Positions 24,514 to 33,262 of a DNA stretch of 64,000 bases are shown here, in pieces. Every line of letters starts with the position of its first letter. Within the stretch, counting starts at the first letter, position 1. Location: assembly GCA_001603005.1 (NCBI GenBank), contig LVAJ01000016.1, forward strand, positions 1 through 64,000. Reading direction: 5' to 3'. The position numbers and the translations under genes are program-made. This stretch comes from Clostridiales bacterium Firm_04 (GTDB lineage Bacteria; Bacillota; Clostridia; Oscillospirales; Ruminococcaceae). The notes beneath the pieces were generated by a model. The model searched no databases, was not told the origin of the DNA, and saw nothing but the letters and a program-made list of their open reading frames with translations.

Positions 24514-24825
24514 ATGGCACAGGTTAGCTTTCGGATCGACGAAGATCTCAAGCAGCGGGCGGAGCGCGCACTGGACGAAATGGGACTGACCATGTCCGCT
24601 GCGATCACCGTATTTTTGACAAAGGTCGCGCGGGAACGCCGCATCCCGTTTGAGATCAGCGCAGCACCGTCTGCGGGAAGAACGCCGGCTGCGATCGGCA
24701 GTCTGACAAAAGAGGAATTTGACGCCGAAATGGAAAAGAGCATGGACGACATCCGCAGCGGGCGGGTGTATCCGGAAGACGCGGTCGCCGAGGAAATGCA
24801 AAGCGGATCTCCGATGCATATATGA
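24514..24825 (+). CDS. RelB/DinJ-type antitoxin
   Basis: 103 aa with AAGGAG 8 bases before the ATG. The N-terminus (AQVSFRIDEDLKQRAERALDEMGLTMSAAITVFLTKVARERRIPF) is the RelB/DinJ ribbon-helix-helix, which binds its own promoter. The C-terminal part (MDDIRSGRVYPEDAVAEEMQ) is the toxin-wrapping region. The usual last residues are missing: after EEMQ the frame reads SGSPMHI and stops, exactly where the toxin gene also lacks its start. This points to a small deletion that removed the end of one gene and the beginning of the other. Confidence 0.85.
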   Translation: MAQVSFRIDEDLKQRAERALDEMGLTMSAAITVFLTKVARERRIPFEISAAPSAGRTPAAIGSLTKEEFDAEMEKSMDDIRSGRVYPEDAVAEEMQSGSPMHI

Positions 24826-25087
24826 ATATATTGCGTTCAGCTTATCGGAGCCGGAAACGGCTGCCGGTCAGGTGCGCGCGATCATGAATGCAATCCGCAG
24901 TCTGGATGAAATGCCGATGCGGTTCCGGCAGTATGAAAATGAGCCGTGGTTTTCGCAGGGCGTCCGCATACTTTCGGTCGGCAGAAATGTCATTTTCTAT
25001 CTGCCGCAGGAAGATCGCCGCGCGGTCAGCATCATGCGCATCATGTACGGCGACAGGGATCTTACAAAGCAGTTATCCGAAACATAA
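24811..25087 (+). pseudogene. RelE/ParE-type toxin lacking its N-terminus
   Basis: The frame reads ADLRCIYEYIAFSLSEPETA through RILSVGRNVIFYLPQEDRRA to SIMRIMYGDRDLTKQLSE, which is a RelE/ParE-family toxin from about its residue 14 to the end. Normal members begin with about 12-15 residues (a first strand plus a helix start) before the ADL segment. Here there is no start codon with a ribosome site in that position. The only upstream in-frame start is a TTG at 24719, deep inside the antitoxin in another frame. The toxin is therefore probably silent, and the antitoxin an orphan. Boundaries of the remnant are approximate. Confidence 0.75.
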
Positions 25088-25113
25088 AGCGGTATCTCCG
25101 GCGGGGATGCCGC

Positions 25114-25175
25114 TTATCTGTTTACGCGATTTATCATGTTTATTCGGATTACCGGATAATCCCATATTACCGTTA
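25114..25175. repeat. In-phase TTATCCGGW nonamer cluster
   Basis: Six units, five of them exactly 9 bp apart: TTACGCGAT (25122), TTATCATGT (25131), TTATTCGGA (25140), TTACCGGAT (25149), AATCCCATA (25158), TTACCGTTA (25167). Same type as the array at 42782-43150. Confidence 0.65.
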
Positions 25176-25390
25176 TCATGCAGACAGCATTCGCAGCACT
25201 CCCCTGCCCTGCCGCTGCATCATCAGACTGCATGCAAATGATCCCCGATCCGGAACACGGCATTTCCGGCCGATGCAAAATCGCCGCGGTGCAGAATATC
25301 TAAAAATCGCATGCCGGAACATGCAAATTCCGACGGAATCGGACGATCAAAGCAGAAAAGCGCGTATTTTCGCGGCTGCAAAATTCATTT

Positions 25391-25507
25391 TTAGCACCTA
25401 AACGCATTTTCGCAAAATGTAAAATTGCGTTTTGCTGCTAATTTTTTTGTCAGTTTTTAGCACCTAAACGCAATTTACCAAAATGTAAAATTGCGTTTTG
25501 CTGCTAA
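25391..25507. repeat. Iteron-like 16-mers, inverted pairs, duplicated at 66 bp
   Basis: TTAGCACCTAAACGCA at 25391-25406 and 25457-25472 alternates with its inverted form TGCGTTTTGCTGCTAA at 25426-25441 and 25492-25507. Both orientations repeat with a 66-bp step. The same 16-mer occurs four times at 44995-45073. They precede the primase-helicase gene, so this is a candidate replication origin. Confidence 0.75.
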
Positions 25508-25510
25508 TTT

Positions 25511-25720
25511 TCGACAGCGGGCAGTGCCCGCTTCCAATTCCCTCCGGAGTGTGGCGGCGTTGCTCTCCCATGTTTCGTTACTGCACGCCGCTGGTCGCGG
25601 CTTCTGTGACGAAATTGCTCCCATTCTGTTTCTTTTGAAAAATACGCACTCTCCCATTGCACTTTCCGTCTTAATGTGCTATAAGCGGGCAGTGCCCGCT
25701 GCCGTGATAACTCCCATGAT
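25511..25720 (-). repeat. Part of the modular palindromic element (middle module), reverse orientation
   Basis: GCGGGCAGTGCCCGC, CTCCGGAGTG and GCCGCTGGTCGCGGCTTCTG appear in the same order as the reverse complement of 2824-2935 within the element at 2698-3050. The outer modules and terminator hairpin are absent. A GCGGGCAGTGCCCGC palindrome recurs near 25685. Confidence 0.6.
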
Positions 25721-25752
25721 GCAATACTGTAAAATTTATGCATTCTCTCCCA

Positions 25753-25781
25753 TTGCACTTTTCGGCTCAATATGCTATAAT
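25753..25781 (+). promoter_or_regulatory. Promoter of the primase-helicase gene
   Basis: TTGCAC (25753-25758), 17-bp spacer, TATAAT (25776-25781), with an extended TGC. A related upstream copy, TTGCAC and TATAAG with similar spacer sequence, lies near 25660, so the promoter region looks duplicated. Confidence 0.7.
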
Positions 25782-25824
25782 AAGGGTAACACAAGCCCCG
25801 AAATCAGGAGAAAGGACGCGAAAA

Positions 25825-27828
25825 ATGGAACTCGAAGCAATCAAGCAAATGCTGCCGGACTACCTCGCGCGCATTTCCGTGCGGGAGCGCACCGGACTTT
25901 ATCACTGCCCGCTCTGCGGCAGCGGCACACACCGCGGCGCGCAGTCCACAGGCGCTTTTTCTGTGTACAACAACAATACGCAGTGGCATTGCTTTGCCTG
26001 CAACGAGAGCGGCGACATTTTCTCGCTGATCGGGCTCGTCGAGCGCCTCGACACGTTCCCGCAGCAATTGCAGTTCGCTTCGGAGCTGTTCGGCATTCCC
26101 CTGCCCGATTCCGGCAAAAATCATGAGAAAAAACAACCGTCTGCGAAGTCCCCTGCCCCGACGCCTGCGCCTGCCGCAGCAGAACCGCAGCACGATTTTC
26201 ATGCGTATATCACTGCATGCATGCAGGATGTTTACAAGACCGATTATTGGACGAAAATACGCGGTTTTTCGCCGGAAGTGATCCGCCGTTTCCATCTCGG
26301 ATATGACAAAGAAAAACAGGTCGTCGTGATTCCCTATGACAGCGGGCATACCTACTATCTGACGCGCAGCATCCGTGGAAAATCGTTCCGAAAGCCGAAT
26401 GCGCAGAATGCCGGAACGGAACCGATCTATCACAAGGATGCGCTCTATCAGAACCGCTATCCCTGCTTTGTCTGCGAATCGCCGATCGACGCAATTTCGA
26501 TCATGTCCGCAGGCGATTTTCAGGCGGTCGCGGTCGGCGGCACAGGCTCGCGCAAGTTGATCCAGCAATTTGAGCAGAAAAAGCCGCTCTGCCCGCTGAT
26601 CCTGAGCTTTGATGCGGATGATGCGGGACGGAAAGCGTCCGCGGTGCTGGCGGATGAACTGCGAAAACTCGGCATTCCGTTCACCGAAGCGGACTATGAT
26701 CTGACCGCATTTGCGGAAGATCTGCGCAAAGATCCGAACGATTTCTTCCGCAGTGATGCGGCGGCATTTGCCCGTCAGCTCGCGCAGAATGCGGAAGCCG
26801 TCATGCGATCCGTGCATGCAGACCGCGACGAATCGCGCCGCAGCAATGAGACATGCACAGGTGCGTTCCGGCTCGCGGGATTTCTCGACAGCATCCACGG
26901 CGCAAAGGCGCAGGAAGCGATCGCGACCGGATTTGCAGATCTGGACAAGGCATTGGACGGCGGACTGTTCGCGGGACTGTATATTCTCGGCGCGGTGTCA
27001 TCGCTCGGAAAAACGACGTTTCTGCTGCAAATGGCTGACCAGATCGCTGCGGGCGGGACGGATGTGCTCTATTTTTCGCTGGAAATGTCCGCGAACGAGC
27101 TGATCGCAAAGAGCGTCAGCCGGCAGACGTATCAGCTCTGCGGCGGCGATGTGAAAATGGCAAAAACGGTGCGCGGCATCACCACAAAAAGCCGTTATCC
27201 GGGCTATTCCGGCGCGGAATGGAAGCTGATAGATCAGGCTGTGCTCGCCTATCAGAAATACGCGGATAAGCTGTATTATTACGAGGGAATCGGGGATCTC
27301 GGCGTGCGGGAGATCCGGCAGAAAACCGAGGAGCATATGCGCCTGACCGGACGCACGCCGGTCGTCATGATCGACTATCTGCAAATCATGGCGCCGTATG
27401 ACATGCGCGCGAGCGATAAGCAGAACACGGACAAGGCGATTCTGGAATTAAAGCGCATGAGCCGCGACTGCGGGCTGCCGGTGTTCGTGATCTCCAGCCT
27501 GAACCGCGAAAGTTACAGCATCGGTGAGATCGAAATGCGCGCGTTCAAGGAGTCCGGCGCGATCGAATACGGCTCGGATGTGCTCATGGGCTTGCAGGTG
27601 CAGGGCATGGACGAGAAGCAGGATAATCAGAAGAAAATTGCGCAGGAAAAGCAGCACGCGATCCGGAATGTTGAGGTGAAGATCCTGAAAAACCGCAACG
27701 GTCAGACCGGCGACAAGATCGGGCTGCGGTATTACGCGCTGTTCAATTGCTTCGAGCGCGATGAGCAGTACATCTGCAATCAGATCATCGGCAGCATCCG
27801 CACCGACGACTTCGAGCCCGCGCGATGA
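25825..27828 (+). CDS. Bifunctional primase-helicase (CHC2 zinc finger, TOPRIM, DnaB-like)
   Basis: 667 aa from the ATG at 25825 (AGGAG 14 and AAGGA 8 bases upstream). The zinc finger is CPLCGSG...WHCFACNESGDIFSLIG (residues ~25-75), the TOPRIM part has CFVCESPIDAISIMSAG and LILSFDADDAGRKAS (~210-270), and the C-terminal RecA-like helicase has the P-loop GAVSSLGKTTF, YFSLEMSANEL and VVMIDYLQIM (~380-560). The order is that of phage T7 gp4, joining priming and unwinding in one chain. Such fusions are typical of phages and plasmids, not of the host DnaG/DnaB pair. Iteron-like repeats and a strong promoter lie just upstream, so it probably replicates this element. A palindromic 3' element follows the stop directly. 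Confidence 0.93.
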   Translation: MELEAIKQMLPDYLARISVRERTGLYHCPLCGSGTHRGAQSTGAFSVYNNNTQWHCFACNESGDIFSLIGLVERLDTFPQQLQFASELFGIPLPDSGKNHEKKQPSAKSPAPTPAPAAAEPQHDFHAYITACMQDVYKTDYWTKIRGFSPEVIRRFHLGYDKEKQVVVIPYDSGHTYYLTRSIRGKSFRKPNAQNAGTEPIYHKDALYQNRYPCFVCESPIDAISIMSAGDFQAVAVGGTGSRKLIQQFEQKKPLCPLILSFDADDAGRKASAVLADELRKLGIPFTEADYDLTAFAEDLRKDPNDFFRSDAAAFARQLAQNAEAVMRSVHADRDESRRSNETCTGAFRLAGFLDSIHGAKAQEAIATGFADLDKALDGGLFAGLYILGAVSSLGKTTFLLQMADQIAAGGTDVLYFSLEMSANELIAKSVSRQTYQLCGGDVKMAKTVRGITTKSRYPGYSGAEWKLIDQAVLAYQKYADKLYYYEGIGDLGVREIRQKTEEHMRLTGRTPVVMIDYLQIMAPYDMRASDKQNTDKAILELKRMSRDCGLPVFVISSLNRESYSIGEIEMRAFKESGAIEYGSDVLMGLQVQGMDEKQDNQKKIAQEKQHAIRNVEVKILKNRNGQTGDKIGLRYYALFNCFERDEQYICNQIIGSIRTDDFEPAR

Positions 27829-27835
27829 GTAAAAA

Positions 27836-27960
27836 GGTATCGCTTCGCGATGATTTGGAATGGGCTGCGCGCCCAAACTGCGCCAAAGGGATGCAATCCC
27901 TTTGGAATCCCATTATGATATCATGAAATTGCCCCGAAGCGATGATTCGTTTCGGGGTAT
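27836..27960 (+). repeat. Modular palindromic 3' element, copy 2, with terminator hairpin
   Basis: It begins 7 bases after the primase-helicase stop with GGTATCGCTTCGCGATGATT, then GGGCTGCGCGCCC, CCAAAGGG...CCCTTTGG and ATCCCATTATGAT. It closes with CCCCGAA (27932-27938) and TTCGGGG (27951-27957) plus TATTTTTC. Same modules and order as the copy at 2698. Confidence 0.8.
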
Positions 27961-28376
27961 TTTTCAGGCGTATCAAATTACGCACTACGTAACCGGCGCG
28001 CACCAGTATTATAGTTTCGCGCAAGCCTTTCCCGAAGACTTGCAGGTCAAGGTGAGTTTGATTGCAAAACGTGTGCGATCAAGAAGTACCCCATTCCAAA
28101 ATAGCATACGCGCAGCGGATACTTCTTTGAAAACATACATCCTGACATTCAAATCTGACATACACAAATCCGGCATGCAAACGCGACATGCACAAATCAA
28201 ATATGCACCATCGAAGCGAAAACCGCCGGAAAACTGCTGCATGCCCTGTTATCATAATCATCAGTGGTTCCAGCACAGAATGTACATCTTGCCCGCTTTT
28301 CCGAAACAAACGAGAAAGTCATGAATGATCAGCATTCGCATCCGAAACATGATTCTTAATATATATTCAAATTGTC
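27961..28376. other. Gap with a short direct repeat
   Basis: No gene is seen. GACATACACAAATC (28157-28170) is repeated as GACATGCACAAATC (28187-28200), with related ATGCACC stretches after it. The rest shows nothing that I can support. Confidence 0.35.
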
Positions 28377-28406
28377 TTGACAAATGCAATCAGTATGTGA
28401 TATAAT
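28377..28406 (+). promoter_or_regulatory. Promoter of the GGDEF / kinase operon
   Basis: TTGACA (28377-28382), 18-bp spacer, TATAAT (28401-28406), about 110 bases before the ATG at 28517. Confidence 0.8.
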
Positions 28407-28516
28407 AATTTAAAAAATGGCATCTATATTGTTTAATTTACACAAATTAGACCATCAAGCACAGACAAGCGTCGGAAATGATTTCATGCAAATGCTTACA
28501 AAATGAGGGATTATCT

Positions 28517-29824
28517 ATGAAATGGATCGCAATCGTAGACGATGATGTCACCAATCTGAATATAGCAGGGCAAATACTCAGCAAAAACAATATGCGTGTC
28601 AGCGTTATGAAATCCGGTACTGCCCTTCTCAAATTCATGACGGAAAACAATCCGGATCTGATTTTGCTGGATATTGCTATGCCTGTGATAGACGGCTTTG
28701 AAACACTTCAGCGGCTCCGCATACAGGAAGAAGCGCAGGGACGGCGGAAAACGCCTGTGATTTTCCTTACTGCCGATCAGGATATTGCCACAGAAAGCCG
28801 CGGCTTTGAAATGGGCGTATCCGATTTTATCCGAAAACCTTTTATTCCAGAGATCCTGCTCAAACGAATTGAGAACGCTGCGGAACAGCAGGCACAGATC
28901 AATAAATTTGAAACAGACGCAACCGTTGACAAACTCACAGGCTTTCTGAACAAAGCAGCTGCGGCGGAAAAGCTCACAGCGCTTTGCAATGAGAAGCGCG
29001 GCGCAATGCTGATGATCGACCTGGATTCCTTTAAGCTCGTCAACGATCTATACGGGCATGAGATGGGCGACAGAGTGCTGGCTGCATTTGCGGACTGTAT
29101 CCGCGCAGAACTGCCGGACGGCATTTACGGCAGGATCGGCGGTGATGAGTTTCTTGTCTTTGTAAACGGACTGACAAGGGAAAGCGATGCTGCCGCATTC
29201 ACTGTTGCGCTCAATCGCCGCCTGCTCAAATGTGCCGGGGAACTCATGGGCGAGAATATGGAGATCCCCCTCGGTGCATCAGTCGGCATCATTCTGACGC
29301 CGGAACACGGCACAGATTATTCCGAACTGTTCAATATGGCGGATAAGGCGCTTTACCATGTCAAGCAAAACGGCAAGCACGGATATGCTGTTTACGGAAA
29401 ATACATGGATACGCCGGATCCTGCCGTGAATATCCGGACTGTATCAATGCTGCTGGATGAGCGGACGATTCCTGACCGTGCTCTTCTGCTGGAACGTGAG
29501 AGCTTTATCTATGTATATCGCTTTGTCATGCGGTTTCTCCTGCGGCATCACTGCACAGTCTGCAAGGTCCTCTTCACAGTCTCAGCGGAAGAAAGCCGCG
29601 CCGATGCAGTCACTGAGGAATTCGGCGAATACCTGCAAAATACGCTGCGAAAAAGCGATCTGATCATGAAAGCAGGAAAGAATCAGTTTTTTGTGCTTCT
29701 TACGGATGTCAGACATGCGTGTGCTGACGCAGCAGCGAAGCGCGCGGCTTCCGAATGGAACAAGCGTTGCAGCGAAAATCCGGTCTCGTATGATGCAGAG
29801 CTGATCGCAAATCCGGAGAAATGA
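28517..29824 (+). CDS. Response regulator with GGDEF domain (diguanylate cyclase)
   Basis: 435 aa from the ATG at 28517 (GAGGG 7 bases upstream). Residues 1-120 are a receiver domain: DDD near the start, LILLDIAMPVIDGFE with the phospho-acceptor Asp, FLTAD, and IRKPF with the conserved Lys-Pro. Residues ~145-300 are a GGDEF domain with the intact signature RIGGDEFLVF and MLMIDLDSFKLVND, so it should make cyclic di-GMP. No RxxD inhibitory site is seen upstream of the signature. The C-terminal ~125 residues are uncharacterised, possibly a second degenerate cyclase half. It is followed after 58 bases by a hybrid kinase that likely phosphorylates it. Confidence 0.9.
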   Translation: MKWIAIVDDDVTNLNIAGQILSKNNMRVSVMKSGTALLKFMTENNPDLILLDIAMPVIDGFETLQRLRIQEEAQGRRKTPVIFLTADQDIATESRGFEMGVSDFIRKPFIPEILLKRIENAAEQQAQINKFETDATVDKLTGFLNKAAAAEKLTALCNEKRGAMLMIDLDSFKLVNDLYGHEMGDRVLAAFADCIRAELPDGIYGRIGGDEFLVFVNGLTRESDAAAFTVALNRRLLKCAGELMGENMEIPLGASVGIILTPEHGTDYSELFNMADKALYHVKQNGKHGYAVYGKYMDTPDPAVNIRTVSMLLDERTIPDRALLLERESFIYVYRFVMRFLLRHHCTVCKVLFTVSAEESRADAVTEEFGEYLQNTLRKSDLIMKAGKNQFFVLLTDVRHACADAAAKRAASEWNKRCSENPVSYDAELIANPEK

Positions 29825-29882
29825 CTTTTTTCTGCGCACCATATTTCGGAAACAATCCTTTCAACGTGCGGGAGAGATCTAT

Positions 29883-32558
29883 ATGAAAAAAAAGAAACTG
29901 AATATCACGCTTCCGCTTGCGATTACATTTGTACTGATGGTACTGGTGGTACTCTATACATCCGCACTGTTTTACCAGATCTCTGTTTCCAACGTCTACG
30001 AAGTCGGACAGGACAAGATCTCCGGTCTATCTGCAACGCTCGGAAACTATCTTGATACCGCCAAAAGCGTTCTGTGGGTCAATGCAGATTCAGTGGATTA
30101 CATGGTCAGGAACGGCGTTTCCGGCGAAACCATACAGGATTTTCTGATCGTTGAAACGCAGAAGCACAAGAGCCAATTTGACGAAAACTATACCGGTCTT
30201 TACGGCTTCATTGAAAATCACTATTATGACGGACTCGGCTGGATACCGCCGGACGACTATGATCCAACGCAGCGCGACTGGTATAAGCTCACAGCAAAGG
30301 AAAACGGTCTTGTGATCGTGCCGCCTTATATTGATGCACAGACCGGTGCTATGGTCATTTCAGTCTGCAAGCGGCTTTCCGATCCTGCCAATGTTGTTGC
30401 GCTTGATGTTTATACAACGCACATTCAGAATATCATCGAGACAACCAACATCAACGGCAAGGGCTACGGTCTCATTGTTGACAAAAGCGGAACCGTCATT
30501 GCGCATGCCGATCCGGCAAAGAACGGATCAAATCTGCATTCTGTCCCCGGCGGCACAGAATTGATGGAAAAGCTCACAAATACTTCGGAACGGCGATTTG
30601 AAGCTTCACTTTCCGGAAAAGAAAGCACCGTGTTTACAGAGTCAATCATGGCACAGTGGTATGTGGTCATCGTCGTCGGAAACGATGAACTGTTCCGAGA
30701 AGTATACTCTCAGCTTGCGGTCAATATCCTGACAAACCTGATCGTTTTTGTATTGATCGCACTGTTTTATACGATCGCATACCGGAACGAACAGAAAAGC
30801 AGCCGCGAAACTGAAAAACTGAAAATCAGCGAGCAGCAAAAGGAATACGAAGCAGAAATTCTCCGCCTGGAAAAAACTGCAGCAGACTCCGCCAACAAAG
30901 CAAAGGGCGAGTTTCTTGCACAGATGTCTCATGAGATCCGCACGCCGATCAATGCAGTGCTCGGCATGAACGAAATGATCTACCGTGAAGCGGAAGATTC
31001 GAGAATCATTGAATACTCGGATCACATCCGTACAGCAGGCAAGAATCTGCTTTCCATCATAAACAGCATCCTGGATTTTTCCAAAATCGAGGACGGAAAA
31101 ATGGAAATCATCCCTGTTCAGTACGATACCGCATCATTCATTGACAATCTGGTCAATACCGTTTCACAGCGGGCATCAGACAAGGGACTTGAATTTATGA
31201 CGAAGATTGATGAAGCACTTCCGGCAGTTATGATCGGCGACGATATCAGACTGACGCAGGTCATCTCCAATCTTCTCACCAATGCCGTGAAATACACCGA
31301 ACGCGGTTCCGTCACGCTGACAATGAAACCGGTCGGCAAAGAAGGCAGCAGCATTCGTCTGTATGTTGAGGTGCGGGATACCGGCATCGGCATTCGGGAT
31401 GAGGACAGAGAAAAGCTTTTTGAATCCTTTTCGCGTCTCGATCAGCAGATCAATCATCATATTGAAGGCACAGGACTCGGTATGGCAATCGTGACAGCAT
31501 TGCTTTCCCTTATGGGCAGCGAGCTGCATCTTGACAGCAAATACGGAGAAGGCTCAGTATTTTCCTTTACTGTGCTCCAGCAAATTTCAGGCAGTGAACT
31601 GCTGGGTGATTTCAACGAACGGTTTTCCCGCACGAAACAACAGACAGCCCCCGAAACGCTTTTGAAGTGGAACGGCGCAAACGTGCTTGTGACTGACGAC
31701 AATGAGATGAATCTGAAGGTCGCAGAAAACCTGCTCCGCATCTTCGGCATTCAGCCGGATCTTGCGTTATCGGGCAGAGAAACGCTGGAGCGAATGCAAA
31801 AAAAGCAATACCATATCCTGTTTCTTGACCATATGATGCCGGAAATGGACGGCGTTGAAACGCTGCATCGGCTGCGGGCAGCATCCCTGACGGATCATAC
31901 TTCTGTGGTGGCTCTGACTGCAAATGCGATCTCAGGCGCAAGAGAAGCATATTTCGGCATGGGATTTGACGATTATCTGTCCAAACCAATCGAACTGGAT
32001 AAACTGGAAACAATTCTGAAAAAGCATCTGCCGAAGGAACTGACCGAGAATCCTGTCTCCGCAGAACCTGCTGCGCATCCGGATACATGCATGATCGAAT
32101 TTATTGACGAGGACGGAAGCGTCACGGATTTCAGCGGCGAACAGGCAGCTATAGCATTCCATCCTTCTGAAACCGATACGGATTCGGTTCTTCAGGCACT
32201 GGAACAGATCGGCATCCGGACAGCAGAGGGCATTGCATACAGCGGGAACGATGCAGCGTTTTATCTGAACATGCTGCGGGATTTCCTTGAAAGCACCAGC
32301 AGCCGCTGCAAAACATTGAATCAGGCACTGGAAGCAGAGGATCTGAAAAATTACGGTATATATGTGCACGCTCTGAAAAGTGCTGCGCGCACGCTCGGCA
32401 TACCGGATATTCCGGCAGCAGCGCAGGATCTGGAGAACGCTGCAAAAGCCGGTGATTCTGCATTTGCAGCAGAACATCATCCAGTGCTTACCGCAGAAGT
32501 TCAGAAAAAAGCAGCCGCAATCGGTGCTGTGTTGTCAGCAGGCAGGGAATGCCGCTGA
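29883..32558 (+). CDS. Hybrid sensor histidine kinase (Cache - HisKA - HATPase - REC - Hpt)
   Basis: 891 aa. A first transmembrane helix (residues ~8-32), an extracytoplasmic dCache-like sensor (IPPDDYDPTQRDWYKLTA, then GKGYGLIVDKSGTVIAHADP), and a second helix (~280-300). A coiled coil leads to HisKA with MSHEIRTPINAVLGM (phospho-His), then the ATPase N box (NLLTNAVKYTERG), G1 (DTGIGI) and G2 (GTGLGMAI). A receiver follows (FLDHMMPEMDGVE), and the C-terminal Hpt has VHALKSAARTLG with its His. The full phosphorelay is present in one chain. Small metabolites are the usual Cache ligands. The operon partner upstream is the REC-GGDEF protein, so the output is probably cyclic di-GMP. Confidence 0.93.
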   Translation: MKKKKLNITLPLAITFVLMVLVVLYTSALFYQISVSNVYEVGQDKISGLSATLGNYLDTAKSVLWVNADSVDYMVRNGVSGETIQDFLIVETQKHKSQFDENYTGLYGFIENHYYDGLGWIPPDDYDPTQRDWYKLTAKENGLVIVPPYIDAQTGAMVISVCKRLSDPANVVALDVYTTHIQNIIETTNINGKGYGLIVDKSGTVIAHADPAKNGSNLHSVPGGTELMEKLTNTSERRFEASLSGKESTVFTESIMAQWYVVIVVGNDELFREVYSQLAVNILTNLIVFVLIALFYTIAYRNEQKSSRETEKLKISEQQKEYEAEILRLEKTAADSANKAKGEFLAQMSHEIRTPINAVLGMNEMIYREAEDSRIIEYSDHIRTAGKNLLSIINSILDFSKIEDGKMEIIPVQYDTASFIDNLVNTVSQRASDKGLEFMTKIDEALPAVMIGDDIRLTQVISNLLTNAVKYTERGSVTLTMKPVGKEGSSIRLYVEVRDTGIGIRDEDREKLFESFSRLDQQINHHIEGTGLGMAIVTALLSLMGSELHLDSKYGEGSVFSFTVLQQISGSELLGDFNERFSRTKQQTAPETLLKWNGANVLVTDDNEMNLKVAENLLRIFGIQPDLALSGRETLERMQKKQYHILFLDHMMPEMDGVETLHRLRAASLTDHTSVVALTANAISGAREAYFGMGFDDYLSKPIELDKLETILKKHLPKELTENPVSAEPAAHPDTCMIEFIDEDGSVTDFSGEQAAIAFHPSETDTDSVLQALEQIGIRTAEGIAYSGNDAAFYLNMLRDFLESTSSRCKTLNQALEAEDLKNYGIYVHALKSAARTLGIPDIPAAAQDLENAAKAGDSAFAAEHHPVLTAEVQKKAAAIGAVLSAGRECR

Positions 32559-32624
32559 ATCTTCCTTTCATAGCCCCTGTTACCAAAAGAAAAATACAAG
32601 CAGCACTGCAATCCCTCTCTTCAT

Positions 32625-32728
32625 GGTAAGCGTAAATCATCCCACGTCCAACACGAACAGACTCAGAGATAACGCCCTCAGAATCACTCTGAGGGCGTTA
32701 TATGATATGTTTGCGGTTTACGCTTGCC
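32625..32728. repeat. MITE-like palindromic element, copy A
   Basis: 104 bp with terminal inverted repeats GGTAAGCGTAAATC (32625-32638) and, on the other end, GCGGTTTACGCTTGCC (32713-32728). Inside is a strong hairpin, AACGCCCTCAGA and TCTGAGGGCGTT, that may end the kinase operon. It has no coding capacity. About 37 bases of its left half recur nearly identically, inverted, at 33085-33122. Confidence 0.7.
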
Positions 32729-33045
32729 GGCAAAGAACACCTTGGACGTCATGAACATAGAAAGAACGCAGAAACAACTGATTACCGCAGTTCAGATTAT
32801 TCCCATTCGCAGATAAAAGCAGTTTTGTAATGAAAAATGCCGTCATACGTTACATCCGCGAAATCATTCCACTTCGCATACTATGACAGACACCGAGATA
32901 CCGGAAGGAATCATCTAAAGAATCGGGCGCGTAATGTTTATCAAAGAAATCCTTACCAACAGCAAGCATTTGGATCGATTGAAAGATATTGTGCAGTAAT
33001 ATGTTTATATATTTTATAGAGCTGCCGCTTATTCCCATTAAACCC
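32729..33045. other. Gap between two palindromic elements
   Basis: No intact gene is seen. A short minus-strand reading frame (33056-32850) contains AVGKDFFDKHYAPDSLDDSF, which looks protein-like and could be a decayed gene end. It has no support beyond that. Confidence 0.3.
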
Positions 33046-33122
33046 CCAGCGCCCATCAGAGTGATTATGGGCGTGTTATTTTTTTGTCTGTTCGTGTTGG
33101 ACGTGGAATGATTTACGATTAC
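33046..33122. repeat. MITE-like palindromic element, copy B (opposite orientation)
   Basis: GCGCCCATCAGAGTGATTATGGGCG forms the central hairpin (33050-33073), and GTCTGTTCGTGTTGGACGTG (33085-33104), then ATGATTTACGATTAC, matches copy A inverted. One end (AGCGCC...) is truncated relative to copy A. Confidence 0.65.
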
Positions 33123-33157
33123 AAGATGACCGCAGAACAGATGAAAGACTGCTTCCG

Positions 33158-33173
33158 ATTACAAATTTGTAAT
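33158..33173. promoter_or_regulatory. Perfect 16-bp palindrome upstream of the LPXTG gene
   Basis: ATTACAAATTTGTAAT is fully self-complementary and lies 90 bases before the ATG at 33263, near a weak -10 (TATGAT, about 33202). Likely an operator. Confidence 0.55.
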
Positions 33174-33262
33174 TCTGCACATTTTTAATCATTCTTATGC
33201 TATGATAAGGTCAGCGAAAGGGATTTCGCAAAATAAAACAAATTTATTCGGAGGTTATTACG

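Noticed and set aside
32850..33056. 68-codon minus-strand ORF
   Set aside because: Part looks protein-like, but it begins inside a repeat, has no ribosome site and no recognised family. It is mentioned only as a possible gene remnant.
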